A stretch of DNA of 64,000 nt, taken from positions 3,884,001 to 3,948,000 of the forward strand of contig NZ_CP022685.1 in NCBI RefSeq assembly GCF_002556545.1, in the 5' to 3' direction. Under the pieces are notes generated by a model. That model saw nothing but the letters and a program-made list of their open reading frames with translations. It searched no databases and was not told the origin of the DNA. The stretch comes from Streptomyces formicae. GTDB lineage: Bacteria; Actinomycetota; Actinomycetes; Streptomycetales; Streptomycetaceae. Positions 33,036 to 41,197 of this stretch are shown here, piece by piece. The position numbers and the translations under genes were made by a program. Numbering within the stretch: the stretch's first letter is position 1; each line of letters begins with the position of its first letter.

Positions 33036-34013
33036 TCACTCCCCCACCGGGACGGCCTGCGCGAAGCCGCCGTCCACCATCAGGTTCGCCACGGTCTCCA
33101 GCTCCGGCGGGTTGCCCGCGAGCCGGGACAGGAACTGGTCGAAGTCGTCGCCGCAGGGCAGCAGCAGCCGCCGCACCCGCTCCGGCGGCGGCCACGCGTC
33201 CTGGTCACGGGCGTCGTCGTACGCGCAGAACCAGACGGAACCGACCCGGTCGCCCCTGACCTGCACGGCGAGCAGCCCGCCCTGCACGAAGCCCACGCCC
33301 AGGTAGTCCTTGGTGAGGTGGTCGCGCAGACACTTGTTGACGTAGACCAGGTCGTTGACCGCGGCCTCGTCCCTGACCGTGAAGAACGGCTGGTCGAGCA
33401 GGAGCCCGAGGTCCGCGTCGAGCGCGGTGCCGACCGGCGCGCAGCCGCCCGCCGCCTTCAGGAAGGACCGGTAGGCGCCGGGCAGCCGGTAGCCGAGGTC
33501 CTCCTCGACGCCCTGGATCTGCTGCTCGGTCACCGCGACCGCCGCCTTGGGCAGGCCGAAGTGCGCGGGGCGCGTCTCCTGGAGCGGGCGCGTGCCCCTC
33601 TTGTCCTGGTCGACGGAGGTCGTCGCGAGCCCGCCGTGGTGGCGCAGGAGCGCCTTCACCTCGACGGGGACCAGTTCGAGGCGGCGGCTGTTCGGCACGT
33701 GGTGCCAGGTCCAGCCGTGCGGGGTCGCCACCGCGGGGATCGTGTCCCACAGGTCGTGCCCCGAGGCCGCGAGCGCCGCGTTCGCCGACACGTAGTCCGT
33801 CAGGCGCAGCTCGTCGACGCCGAAGCCCTCCGGGGGCTCGGCGATCTCGGCCGCGGCCCGCGCGTAGAACGAGAAGTCCGGGTAACCGTGCTCGTCCACC
33901 CGCACCCCTCTGGGATGGCGTGCGGCCCGGACCGGGTCCGGGAAGTGCACGACCTGCCCGGCGTAGGCCGCGTTCGGCGGCGCGGACTGCTGCCCCAGCC
34001 GACCTGTCGTCAT
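33036..34013 (-). CDS. WHH-type nuclease domain fused to SMI1/KNR4 (SUKH) immunity domain
   Basis: 325 aa. The ATG at 34011-34013 was chosen (AGGGGG eight bases ahead); an ATG 14 codons upstream has a weaker site. Residues 1-150 carry HPRGVRVDEHGYPDFSFYA and then GWTWHHVPNSRRLELVPVEV, where W103-H104-H105 is the signature of the WHH branch of HNH/ENDO VII nucleases, followed by HHGG at 125-128. Residues about 160-300 are SUKH: QIQGVEEDLGYRLPGAYRSFLKAAGG and YLGVGFVQGGLLAVQVRG. SUKH proteins normally neutralise such nucleases from a separate gene; here both are one chain. No secretion signal. Upstream and co-directional with the deaminase/SUKH-4 gene, divergent from the deaminase/SUKH-3 pair. 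Confidence 0.82.
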   Translation of the reverse strand: MTTGRLGQQSAPPNAAYAGQVVHFPDPVRAARHPRGVRVDEHGYPDFSFYARAAAEIAEPPEGFGVDELRLTDYVSANAALAASGHDLWDTIPAVATPHGWTWHHVPNSRRLELVPVEVKALLRHHGGLATTSVDQDKRGTRPLQETRPAHFGLPKAAVAVTEQQIQGVEEDLGYRLPGAYRSFLKAAGGCAPVGTALDADLGLLLDQPFFTVRDEAAVNDLVYVNKCLRDHLTKDYLGVGFVQGGLLAVQVRGDRVGSVWFCAYDDARDQDAWPPPERVRRLLLPCGDDFDQFLSRLAGNPPELETVANLMVDGGFAQAVPVGE

Positions 34014-34223
34014 GGCGGTTGCCCCCTGCGGCACTGTGGATGGTTCTTGCTTCATGGCCCTGCGGATGTCGACAGCCTATGCGTAAGAACGACACCGGTC
34101 ACCGGGCCTCCGGTTCCATGACCAGCAGCCACCGGACGGTCACCGTGCGGCGAAAGTGGACGGAAAGCCAGGCGTGTCGCAGTGCCCCAGCTTCCGCACC
34201 ACCCGCCCCATTTGGCAGGCTGT

Positions 34224-34238
34224 CCCCGCAACGCGGGG
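34224..34238. promoter_or_regulatory. hairpin in the divergent region of the toxin/immunity cluster
   Basis: CCCCGC-AAC-GCGGGG, perfect 6-bp arms, 48 bases ahead of the rightward deaminase start. It could be an operator or a leader hairpin. The whole intergenic stretch 34014-34286 has no other support for a gene. Confidence 0.35.
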
Positions 34239-34286
34239 GCGTGGCACACGCGGTGACGACCGCGAGCAGGGGGAGGCGAACAGCAG

Positions 34287-34895
34287 ATGCACACGGCACA
34301 GAGCGGCATGTCCGGGCACACGTCGGCCACCGGGGCGGGCGGCGGCCCCGCCGCGGCGGTCCCTGACGACCCGCGCGCCGGGGAGCCGGGCACCCACCAC
34401 GGCGACCCGCGCGCCGGCGGCGATCCCCGCGTCGGGTGGAGCGCCACCGCCGCCCACGCGCCTGTCCTGCGCCAGCGCCGCGACGGCATCCTGCCGACCG
34501 TCGCGGCCGCCCTCTCCGTACGCGGCCAGACCACCCTCACGTGCACCGCGGGCCGCGGTGAGGAGCCGCCCGCGCTGCACCCGCTGGTCCAGGACTTCCT
34601 GGACACCCTCACCAGCGGTCAGCGCGAACGCTTCACCGGGCGCTGCGCCGAGGCGATCCTCATCTCCCGCCACCTCACGGCGGCCGACGCAAGCCGTTCC
34701 AAACGGGCCTCGCGCAAGCCCATGACCAACGGCGAGGCACGCAAGGCGCTCAAACACGCCAAGCTCACCACCCGCCGCATCCGCGAGGACGGCGACCCGC
34801 TGCACGGCGGCTTCGCCCGTCCCTGCCGCTCCTGTACGGCCCTCACCTCGCACTTCGGCGTACGCGTAGTGGATCCGACGGCGAACGAGGCCTGA
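34287..34895 (+). CDS. YwqJ-related nucleic-acid/nucleotide deaminase-like protein
   Basis: 202 aa, GGGGGAGG ahead of the ATG. The N-terminal 60 residues are Gly/Pro/His-rich and disordered. The zinc deaminase core is evident: CAE at 120-122 (FTGRCAEAILISRHL) and PCRSC at 179-183, the H/C-x-E and PC-x-x-C pair of the YwqJ family of toxin deaminases. Members are usually C-terminal warheads of secreted polymorphic toxins; here it stands alone with no secretion or delivery domain. It is followed 77 bp later by a SUKH-3 gene on the same strand, the expected immunity partner. Confidence 0.85.
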   Translation: MHTAQSGMSGHTSATGAGGGPAAAVPDDPRAGEPGTHHGDPRAGGDPRVGWSATAAHAPVLRQRRDGILPTVAAALSVRGQTTLTCTAGRGEEPPALHPLVQDFLDTLTSGQRERFTGRCAEAILISRHLTAADASRSKRASRKPMTNGEARKALKHAKLTTRRIREDGDPLHGGFARPCRSCTALTSHFGVRVVDPTANEA

Positions 34896-34972
34896 CCGTC
34901 GCACCGGACACCAGCCGGACCGACGCCCCACCGTCCATCCGACGACCCTTCCGACCGAACGAGGGCCACCCC

Positions 34973-35506
34973 ATGCACGCCGACCACACCGCCACGACGG
35001 CCGCAGCGGCCACCGGCGGCAGCACCCGCTTCCCCGTCCCCGTCGACGCCGCCCTGCGCGCGGCGGGCTGGCGGCCGGGGCGCTGGGACATCAAGCAGGC
35101 CGAGATCTGGGCGGACGTACTGCGCCGCCACACCTCGCCCGCGGGGCACCGGCACGCCGTCTTCCCCGCGGCCGTCGAGGCGTGGGCGGAGTTCGGCGGA
35201 CTGCACATCACCCCGCAGGGGCCCGGCCGCCAGATAGCTCCGGCCACCGTGCACCTCGACCCGATGTACGGCCTCCATCTGGCCCGCACCTTCGGTGACC
35301 TGGGCCGTGCCCTGGACTCCGAGGTGTGCCCCATCGGCGAGGAGACGGAGACGCAGGCGCTGCTCGCCGTCGACGCGGAGGGCCGCGTCTACAGTCTCGA
35401 CCACAGCGGCGACTGGTTCCTCGGCCCCAGCATCGACCAGGCGCTGGCGACGTTGGTCACGGGGGCGCAGCCGATTCGCCTTACGGCGGGGTCAGCGGTT
35501 CTCTGA
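34973..35506 (+). CDS. SUKH-3-like immunity protein
   Basis: 177 aa with GAGGG ahead of the ATG. The body (VDAALRAAGWRPGRWDIKQAEIWADVLRRH; AAVEAWAEFGGLHI; HLDPMYGLHLARTFGDLGRALDSEVCPIGEE; LLAVDAEGRVYSLDHSGDWFLGPSIDQALATLVTG) matches the SUKH-3 pattern, in which the GW-x-P-GR start and the D-x-x-G-x-W/Y-x-L end are typical. By family it should bind and block the upstream deaminase. Its last 13 codons and stop are the first unit of a tandem array that repeats four more times downstream. Confidence 0.85.
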   Translation: MHADHTATTAAAATGGSTRFPVPVDAALRAAGWRPGRWDIKQAEIWADVLRRHTSPAGHRHAVFPAAVEAWAEFGGLHITPQGPGRQIAPATVHLDPMYGLHLARTFGDLGRALDSEVCPIGEETETQALLAVDAEGRVYSLDHSGDWFLGPSIDQALATLVTGAQPIRLTAGSAVL

Positions 35507-35950
35507 CCTGCGGATGTGTGGGGGCTGGTCGCGCCGTTCCCCGCGCCCCCTGCGGGGCTCCCCGCCCAGCCGGTCCGCCTCACGGCGGGCTCAGCGATTG
35601 TCTGACCTGCGGGTGCGTGGGGGCTGGTCGCGCCGTTCCCCGCGCCCCTTACGGGGCTCCCCGCCCAGCCGATTCGCCTCACGGCGGGCTCAGCGGTTCT
35701 CTGACCTGCGGGTGCATGGGGGCCGATCGCGCCGTTCCCCGCGCCCCCTGCGGGGCTCCCCGCCCAGCCGGTCCGCCTCACGGCGGGCTCAGCGGTTCTC
35801 TGACCTGCGGGTGCATGGGGGCCGATCGCGCCGTTCCCCGCGCCCCCTGCGGGGCTCCCCGCCCAGCCGATTCGCCTCACGGCGGGCTCAGCGGTTCTCT
35901 GACCTGCGGGTGCATGGGGGCCGATCGCGCCGTTCCTCGCGCCCCTTATG
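35468..35950. repeat. five-copy 99-bp tandem array built from a gene 3' end plus the dispersed palindrome
   Basis: Copies start at 35468, 35567, 35666, 35765 and 35864 (period 99 bp). Each begins with CAGCCG(A/G)TTCGCCT and runs through CGGCGGGCTCAGCGGTTCTC and TGA, which is the last part of the SUKH-3 coding sequence including its stop. It then has GACCTGCGGGTGC and the GTTCCCCGCGCCCC palindrome. The first copy is the true gene end; the last is incomplete and ends inside the sensor-kinase stop region (TAA at 35946-35948). Confidence 0.92.
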
Positions 35951-37283
35951 GGGCGGCCTGCGCGGCCGCCGGGAGTACCGCCGAGACTCGGAAGCCGCCT
36001 CCGTCCGTCGGGCCCGACACGAACACGCCGCCCAGTGCCATGACCCGCTCCTTCATGCCCACCAGACCGTTGCCGCCGCTGGGCAGGCGGGCGTCGGCCG
36101 CCTCGTCCGGCTCGGGGGGCGGCTCGTTCTCCACCTGCATGGCGATCTCCGACGTGCGGTGCGCGAGGCGGACGTGGGTCTTGGCGCCCGCCGCGTGCTT
36201 GTGCACGTTCGTCAGCGCCTCCTGCACGACGCGGTACGCGGTCTGCTCGACGTCGCCCGCGTAGTCGCGCGACTCGCCCTCCACCGACAGGTCGACCGCC
36301 ATGCCCGCGGCCCGCGACTGGCCCACCAGCTCGTCGAGATCGGCGAGGGAGGGGCCTTCCTCGTCCACCGCGCGGGAGGCGGCCGCCGCGGCGGCGTGCC
36401 CCACGGCGGCCAGCGGCACCGGCTCGGCGGGCTTGACCGGCTTGGCGTTCTGCGTGCCGTCGCCGGTGCGCAGCACCCCGAGCATCTCGCGCAGCTCCGT
36501 CAGCGCCTGGCGGCCCATGTCGCCGACGAGCGCGGCGTTCTTGACGGCCTTCTCCGGGTCCTTGCGGGCGACAGCCTGGAGCGCCGCCGCGTGCACGACC
36601 ATCAGGCTCACCCGGTGCGCGACCACGTCGTGCATCTCGCGGGCGATCCGCGTGCGCTCCTCGTTCCTCGCCCACTCGGCGCGCTCCTCCGCGCGCTCCG
36701 CGAGCAGCTGGAGCTCGCGCTCCAGGCTGTCCGCACGCTCCCGCATGCCCTCCACCAGACGGCGCCGCGCGCCCACGTACAGACCGAGAAGCACCGGCGG
36801 CGCGGTCACCCCGATCGCGGCGGTCACCGCGAAGAACGGCACGAACTCGCTGCCGATGGCGGGCGACCCCGCGTCGTTGGCCATGTCCTGGCTGGTCCGC
36901 ACCAGGGCCACGATCAGCGTCCCCGCCATGGACATCCCGGCCAGCGCGCCGGTGATGCGGCGCGGCAGCTCGGAGGCGGCCAGGGTGTAGAGCCCGACGA
37001 CGGTCAGCAGGACGCCCATCTGCGCGGGCGTGATCGCGATCGATATGAGGACGACGGCGATGGGCCAGCGGCGCCGGAACAGCAGCGCCGAACCCGCGAG
37101 CACACCGAACACGACCCCCACCGGCGTCGGCAGTCCCGCGTCCCCGCTGAACTCCACGCCCTCGGCCCCGCACTCCGCCGCGGACGCCAGCGCGAGCCCC
37201 GCGTCCAGCGCGGCGCCGCGCCACCTCTCCCACCACCACGGCCCGGTCATGGCCGTGGTGCGGTCGTCCCCCGTCGTGGTCAT
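35946..37283 (-). CDS. two-component sensor histidine kinase (NarL/DesK-type, HisKA_3)
   Basis: 445 aa from the ATG at 37281-37283 (CTGGAG five bases ahead). The N-terminus has about five membrane helices (VGVVFGVLAGSALLF, IAVVLISIAITPAQMGVLLTVVGLYTLA, GALAGMSMAGTLIVALV, FFAVTAAIGVTAPPVLLGLYVG), then a coiled-coil linker and the HisKA_3 phosphoacceptor helix NEERTRIAREMHDVVAHRVSLMVVH. The ATPase part has VVQEALTNVHKHA (N box) and GNGLVGMKERV (G box). No response regulator is adjacent. Its stop codon TAA lies within the last copy of the 99-bp array, so the array has grown up to the coding end. Confidence 0.92.
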   Translation of the reverse strand: MTTTGDDRTTAMTGPWWWERWRGAALDAGLALASAAECGAEGVEFSGDAGLPTPVGVVFGVLAGSALLFRRRWPIAVVLISIAITPAQMGVLLTVVGLYTLAASELPRRITGALAGMSMAGTLIVALVRTSQDMANDAGSPAIGSEFVPFFAVTAAIGVTAPPVLLGLYVGARRRLVEGMRERADSLERELQLLAERAEERAEWARNEERTRIAREMHDVVAHRVSLMVVHAAALQAVARKDPEKAVKNAALVGDMGRQALTELREMLGVLRTGDGTQNAKPVKPAEPVPLAAVGHAAAAAASRAVDEEGPSLADLDELVGQSRAAGMAVDLSVEGESRDYAGDVEQTAYRVVQEALTNVHKHAAGAKTHVRLAHRTSEIAMQVENEPPPEPDEAADARLPSGGNGLVGMKERVMALGGVFVSGPTDGGGFRVSAVLPAAAQAAP

Positions 37284-37592
37284 GTGCTCCAGCGTACGGG
37301 CGTTCCACCCCGGTTTTCCGGTGAGTTTCCGGCCCGGTGATCCAGCACACGCCCCGTTCGACGGGAAGCGAAACTCACCGATATCCCTCGAACTGTTGAA
37401 CCGTTCACGTTTTCGCGCCGGACGTCCGCATTCCGGATGGCTCGCGGCGCCGCCGGGACCATGACGGAGATCACGCGCGGAGTGTGGCGCGAAGGAGGTG
37501 ATCTGTATCGTCGCGTCGAAGGCGCCCGGTGCGGCATAGTGTTGGGGGCCCGGCCGCGAGCCAGACGCAATGTCCGGTTCAGGCCGTTTCCA
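37284..37592. other. non-coding region before tRNA-Gln
   Basis: About 310 bp between the sensor-kinase start (leftward) and the tRNA (rightward). CATAGT near 37535 could be a -10 element for the tRNA transcript, but no matching -35 is clear. GTTGAACCGTTCACGTTTTC near 37393 is more A/T-rich than its surroundings and may be part of the kinase promoter. No small gene was recognised. Confidence 0.5.
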
Positions 37593-37664
37593 TCCCCCGT
37601 GGTGTAATTGGCAGCACTGTGGCTTTTGGTGCCATCTGTCCGGGTTCGAGTCCTGGCGGGGGAG
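37593..37664 (+). tRNA. tRNA-Gln (anticodon TTG)
   Basis: Cloverleaf by eye: acceptor TCCCCCG (37593-37599) pairs with CGGGGGA (37657-37663), discriminator G at 37664. D loop contains TAATTGGCAG. Anticodon stem GTGGC/GCCAT encloses the loop TTTTGGT, giving anticodon TTG. T arm CCGGG-TTCGAGT-CCTGG. CCA is not encoded. It lies 128 bp ahead of glmU on the same strand. Confidence 0.97.
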
Positions 37665-37792
37665 CTTCATCTCTCGGGTCCTGATCCCTGTGGTCGGGAC
37701 CCGCGCCCATTTCCACGCCCCTACGCCCCGGTATCCTGCGGATGTCCTCCCCAAGAGGAACCCCCAACCATCCGAAGCCGAAGGGCATCCCC

Positions 37793-39241
37793 GTGAGCGC
37801 CAACTGCCCGGCAGCCGTCGTCGTCCTCGCAGCGGGTGAGGGCACCCGTATGAAGTCGGACCTTCCCAAGGTCCTGCACGAGATCTGTGGCCGTTCCCTC
37901 ATCGGGCACGTGCTCGAGGCCGCGGACGCACTCTCGCCCGAGCAGCTCGTCACCGTCGTCGGCTTCCAGAGCGACCAGGTCAAGGAGCACCTCGGCGCCA
38001 TCGCGCCGCGGGTCCGCACCGCCTACCAGCGCGAGCAGAACGGCACCGGGCACGCCGTCCGCATCGGCCTCGACGAGCTCGGCGGTTCGGTCGACGGCAC
38101 CGTCATCGTGGTCTGCGGCGACACCCCCCTGCTCACCGGCGCGACGCTGCGCCAGCTCGCCGCGACGCACGACGGCGACGGCAACGCCGTGACCGTGCTC
38201 ACCGCCAAGGTGCCGGACGCGACCGGCTACGGCCGCATCGTGCGCGACGGAGCGAACGGCGCGGTCACCGCGATCGTCGAGCACAAGGACGCCACCGAGG
38301 CCCAGCGCGCGATCCGTGAGATCAACTCCGGTGTCTTCGCCTTCGACGGGCAGCTCCTCGCCGACGCGCTCGGCAAGGTGCGCAAGGACAACAGCCAGGG
38401 CGAGGAGTACCTGACCGACGTCCTCGGCATCCTGCGCGAGGCGGGGCACCGCGTCGGCGCCGCCGTCACCGAGGACCACGAGGAGATCGCGGGCATCAAC
38501 AACCGCGTCCAACTGGCCGAGGCCCGCCGGACGTTGAACGACCGCCTGCTGACCGAGGCGATGCTCGCCGGAGTCACCGTCGTCGACCCCGCGTCCACCT
38601 GGTTCGACGCCACCGTCAGCTACGAGCGCGACGCGATCGTCCACCCCGGCACCCAGCTCCAGGGCGCCACGCACCTGGGCAAGGGCGCCGAGGTCGGCCC
38701 CAACACCCGCCTGAACGACACCACGGTGGGCGCGGGGGCCCGGGTCGACAACACCGTCGCGAACGGCGCGGAGATCGGGGAGCGGGCGAGCGTCGGCCCG
38801 TTCGCGTATCTGCGTCCGGGTACCCGGCTTGGAGTGAAGGCCAAGGCGGGTACGTATGTGGAGATGAAGAACGCGACGCTGGGCGACGGCTCCAAGGTGC
38901 CGCACCTGTCGTACGTGGGCGACGCGACGATCGGCGAGCACTCCAACATCGGTGCCGCGAGCGTCTTCGTGAACTACGACGGCGAGGCGAAGCACCACAC
39001 CACGGTGGGGTCGCACGTGCGGACCGGTTCGGACAACATGTTTGTGGCTCCTGTCACGGTCGGGGACGGTGCCTACACCGCCGCCGGGTCCGTGATCACC
39101 AAGGACGTGCCGGCCGGTTCGCTGGCCGTCGCCCGGGGCCAGCAGCGGAATATCGAGGGCTGGGTGGCCCGCAAGCGTCCGGGGAGCGCGGCCGCGAAGG
39201 CGGCGGAGGCAGCGTCCCGGGAACCGGCCGGCGAAAGCTGA
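37793..39241 (+). CDS. glmU: bifunctional GlmU: UDP-GlcNAc pyrophosphorylase / glucosamine-1-phosphate acetyltransferase
   Basis: 482 aa. Last two steps to UDP-GlcNAc for peptidoglycan. GTG at 37793 chosen because GAAGGGCATCCCC lies ahead and the nucleotide-binding motif VVVLAAGEGTRMKSDLPKVL then starts at residue 8; an ATG 17 codons upstream is open but has no site. The uridyltransferase half has QNGTGHA and VVCGDTPLL. The left-handed beta-helix half shows hexad repeats (LGKGAEVGPNTRLNDTTVGAGARV; GEHSNIGAASVFVNYDG). Downstream, prs is read in the same direction, 116 bp away. Confidence 0.97.
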   Translation: MSANCPAAVVVLAAGEGTRMKSDLPKVLHEICGRSLIGHVLEAADALSPEQLVTVVGFQSDQVKEHLGAIAPRVRTAYQREQNGTGHAVRIGLDELGGSVDGTVIVVCGDTPLLTGATLRQLAATHDGDGNAVTVLTAKVPDATGYGRIVRDGANGAVTAIVEHKDATEAQRAIREINSGVFAFDGQLLADALGKVRKDNSQGEEYLTDVLGILREAGHRVGAAVTEDHEEIAGINNRVQLAEARRTLNDRLLTEAMLAGVTVVDPASTWFDATVSYERDAIVHPGTQLQGATHLGKGAEVGPNTRLNDTTVGAGARVDNTVANGAEIGERASVGPFAYLRPGTRLGVKAKAGTYVEMKNATLGDGSKVPHLSYVGDATIGEHSNIGAASVFVNYDGEAKHHTTVGSHVRTGSDNMFVAPVTVGDGAYTAAGSVITKDVPAGSLAVARGQQRNIEGWVARKRPGSAAAKAAEAASREPAGES

Positions 39242-39357
39242 CCGGAAACAGGTGCGTCTGACACGGCGTACCGTGATAGGTGCACACAATCGGCCGACTC
39301 GACGCACCGGGACGCGTGAGTACGGCAGCGGGACGAACTCTCTGAGGAGACAGTGCT

Positions 39358-40332
39358 GTGACCGGGATCAAGACGACCGGCGAGAAGAAGCTGATGCTCT
39401 TCTCCGGCCGCGCCCACCCCGAGTTGGCCGAGGAGGTCGCACACAAGCTGGGTGTCGGCATCGTGCCGACGAAGGCCTTCGATTTCGCCAACGGTGAGAT
39501 CTACGTCCGCTACCAGGAGTCGGCGCGCGGCGCCGACTGCTTCCTGATCCAGAGCCACACCGCTCCGATCAACAAGTGGATCATGGAGCAGCTCATCATG
39601 ATCGACGCGCTCAAGCGCGCGTCGGCCCGCTCCATCACCGTCATCGTGCCGTTCTACGGTTACGCGCGGCAGGACAAGAAGCACCGCGGCCGTGAACCGA
39701 TCTCGGCCCGTCTGGTCGCCGACCTGATGAAGACCGCGGGTGCGGACCGCATCCTCACGGTCGACCTGCACACGGACCAGATCCAGGGCTTCTTCGACGG
39801 CCCGGTCGACCACCTCTTCGCCCTGCCGGTCCTCGCGGACTACGTGGGCGCGAAGGTCGACCGCTCGAAGCTGACGGTGGTCTCCCCCGACGCGGGCCGC
39901 GTGCGCGTCGCCGACCGCTGGTGCGACCGCCTCGGCGCCCCGCTGGCGATCGTCCACAAGCGCCGCGACAAGGACGTCGCCAACCAGGTCACCGTCCACG
40001 AGGTCGTCGGTGACGTGAAGGGCCGCGTCTGCGTCCTGGTCGACGACATGATCGACACCGGTGGCACCATCTGCGCCGCCGCCGACGCCCTGTTCGCGCA
40101 CGGCGCGGAGGACGTCATCGTGACGGCCACGCACGGCGTGCTCTCCGGCCCCGCGGCCGACCGCCTGAAGAACTCCAAGGTCAGCGAGTTCGTCTTCACG
40201 GACACGCTGCCCGACCCGAGCGGTCTCGAACTCGACAAGATCACGGTGCTCTCGATCGCGCCGACGATCGCGAACGCGGTGCGCGAGGTCTTCGAGGACG
40301 GTTCGGTGACGAGCCTCTTCGAGGAGCAGTAG
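39358..40332 (+). CDS. prs: ribose-phosphate pyrophosphokinase (PRPP synthase)
   Basis: 324 aa. Makes PRPP from ribose-5-phosphate and ATP for purine, pyrimidine, His, Trp and NAD synthesis. GTG start with GAGGAGACAGTGCT ahead. Family signatures: FANGEIYVRYQESARGADCF, the catalytic flexible-loop region YARQDKKHRGREPISARL, VDLHTDQIQGFFDGPVDHL, and the PRPP-binding loop VLVDDMIDTGGTI. All catalytic parts are intact. A small hairpin (AGGTC-TTGTA-GACCT) follows the stop codon. Confidence 0.97.
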   Translation: MTGIKTTGEKKLMLFSGRAHPELAEEVAHKLGVGIVPTKAFDFANGEIYVRYQESARGADCFLIQSHTAPINKWIMEQLIMIDALKRASARSITVIVPFYGYARQDKKHRGREPISARLVADLMKTAGADRILTVDLHTDQIQGFFDGPVDHLFALPVLADYVGAKVDRSKLTVVSPDAGRVRVADRWCDRLGAPLAIVHKRRDKDVANQVTVHEVVGDVKGRVCVLVDDMIDTGGTICAAADALFAHGAEDVIVTATHGVLSGPAADRLKNSKVSEFVFTDTLPDPSGLELDKITVLSIAPTIANAVREVFEDGSVTSLFEEQ

Positions 40333-40368
40333 GTCTTGTAGACCTCGCAGCGAAGATCGATTTCTGAG

Positions 40369-40419
40369 GCGGCCTCCCCGCCGAGTACACTGTCCACGTT
40401 GCTCGGCGAGGGAGGCCGC
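40369..40419. promoter_or_regulatory. large inverted repeat upstream of rplY
   Basis: GCGGCCTCCCCGCCGAG at 40369-40385 is complementary to CTCGGCGAGGGAGGCCGC at 40402-40419, a 17-bp stem with one bulged base and a 16-base loop. TACACT in the loop's left end could be a -10 box (TTTCTG 19 bases earlier). The structure either terminates prs or controls rplY; its place 109 bases ahead of the rplY ATG allows attenuation. Confidence 0.6.
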
Positions 40420-40527
40420 ATCTTCTGGTGCGGCGGTCCGTTATCGACGCGCTCTTCGTAGCAGGCCAGTAAGTCGTATGGCCGGGTGACCACCCCCATC
40501 GACATTTCTGACCTCCGAGGAGTTCCC

Positions 40528-41118
40528 ATGGCTGAGATCAAGCTCGCCGCCGAGTCCCGCGCCGAGTTCGGCAAGGGTGCCGCCCGTCGCATCCGCCGCG
40601 AGAACAAGGTCCCCGCGGTCGTCTACGGCCACGGCAACGAGCCGGCCCACATCACCCTTCCCGGCCACGAGCTGAACCTGGCCCTGCGCCAGTCCAACGT
40701 GCTCCTCGCCATCGACATCGACGGCAAGCCCGAGCTCGTCATCCCCAAGGCCGTCCAGCGCGACGCCATCAAGGGCTTCCTCGAGCACGTCGACCTGCTC
40801 CTCGTGAAGCGCGGCGAGAAGGTCAACGTCGAGGTCCCGGTCCACACCGAGGGCGAGCTGGCCCCGGGCGCCAACCTGCTCGAGCACGTCCTGAACGCGC
40901 TTCCGGTCGAGGCCGAGGCCACCCACATCCCCGAGTCGGTCACCGTCTCCATCGCGGGCCTGGACGCCGGCGCGTCCGTCCTCGCCAAGGACATCCCGCT
41001 GCCGTCCGGCACCACGCTGGCCGTCGAGGACGACACCGTCGTCCTCCAGGTCCTGGCCGCGCAGGCCGAGGAGGCCCCGGCCGAGTCCGCCGAGGGCGAC
41101 GCGGCCGCCGAGGCCTGA
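40528..41118 (+). CDS. rplY: 50S ribosomal protein L25 / general stress protein Ctc
   Basis: 196 aa. Binds 5S rRNA. ATG at 40528 has GAGGAG seven bases ahead. N-terminal L25 domain (residues 1-93; [32 protein letters not shown] with the RNA-binding Arg cluster) and a C-terminal TL5/Ctc beta domain ([40 protein letters not shown]). The last 25 residues are Ala/Glu-rich, as is usual for actinobacterial long forms. Between prs and pth, as in many Gram-positive genomes. Confidence 0.97.
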   Translation: MAEIKLAAESRAEFGKGAARRIRRENKVPAVVYGHGNEPAHITLPGHELNLALRQSNVLLAIDIDGKPELVIPKAVQRDAIKGFLEHVDLLLVKRGEKVNVEVPVHTEGELAPGANLLEHVLNALPVEAEATHIPESVTVSIAGLDAGASVLAKDIPLPSGTTLAVEDDTVVLQVLAAQAEEAPAESAEGDAAAEA

Positions 41119-41140
41119 GCCTCGCGACGCACATCCGGCA

Positions 41141-41177
41141 CGGCAGCCGCCGCTCCCTCGGGGGGCGGCGGCTGCCG
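41141..41177. terminator. strong hairpin after rplY
   Basis: CGGCAGCCGCCGC (41141-41153) pairs perfectly with GCGGCGGCTGCCG (41165-41177); inner CCC/GGG lengthens the stem over a small loop. It lies 23 bp 3' of rplY and 20 bp before pth, so pth may be read by partial readthrough or by its own promoter. Confidence 0.75.
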
Positions 41178-41197
41178 CGTATGAAGGAGACACGCAC

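Noticed and set aside
35295..37340. Long frame through the 99-bp array
   Set aside because: Because the period is divisible by three, all frames stay open through the array; the translation is only a repeated low-complexity string.
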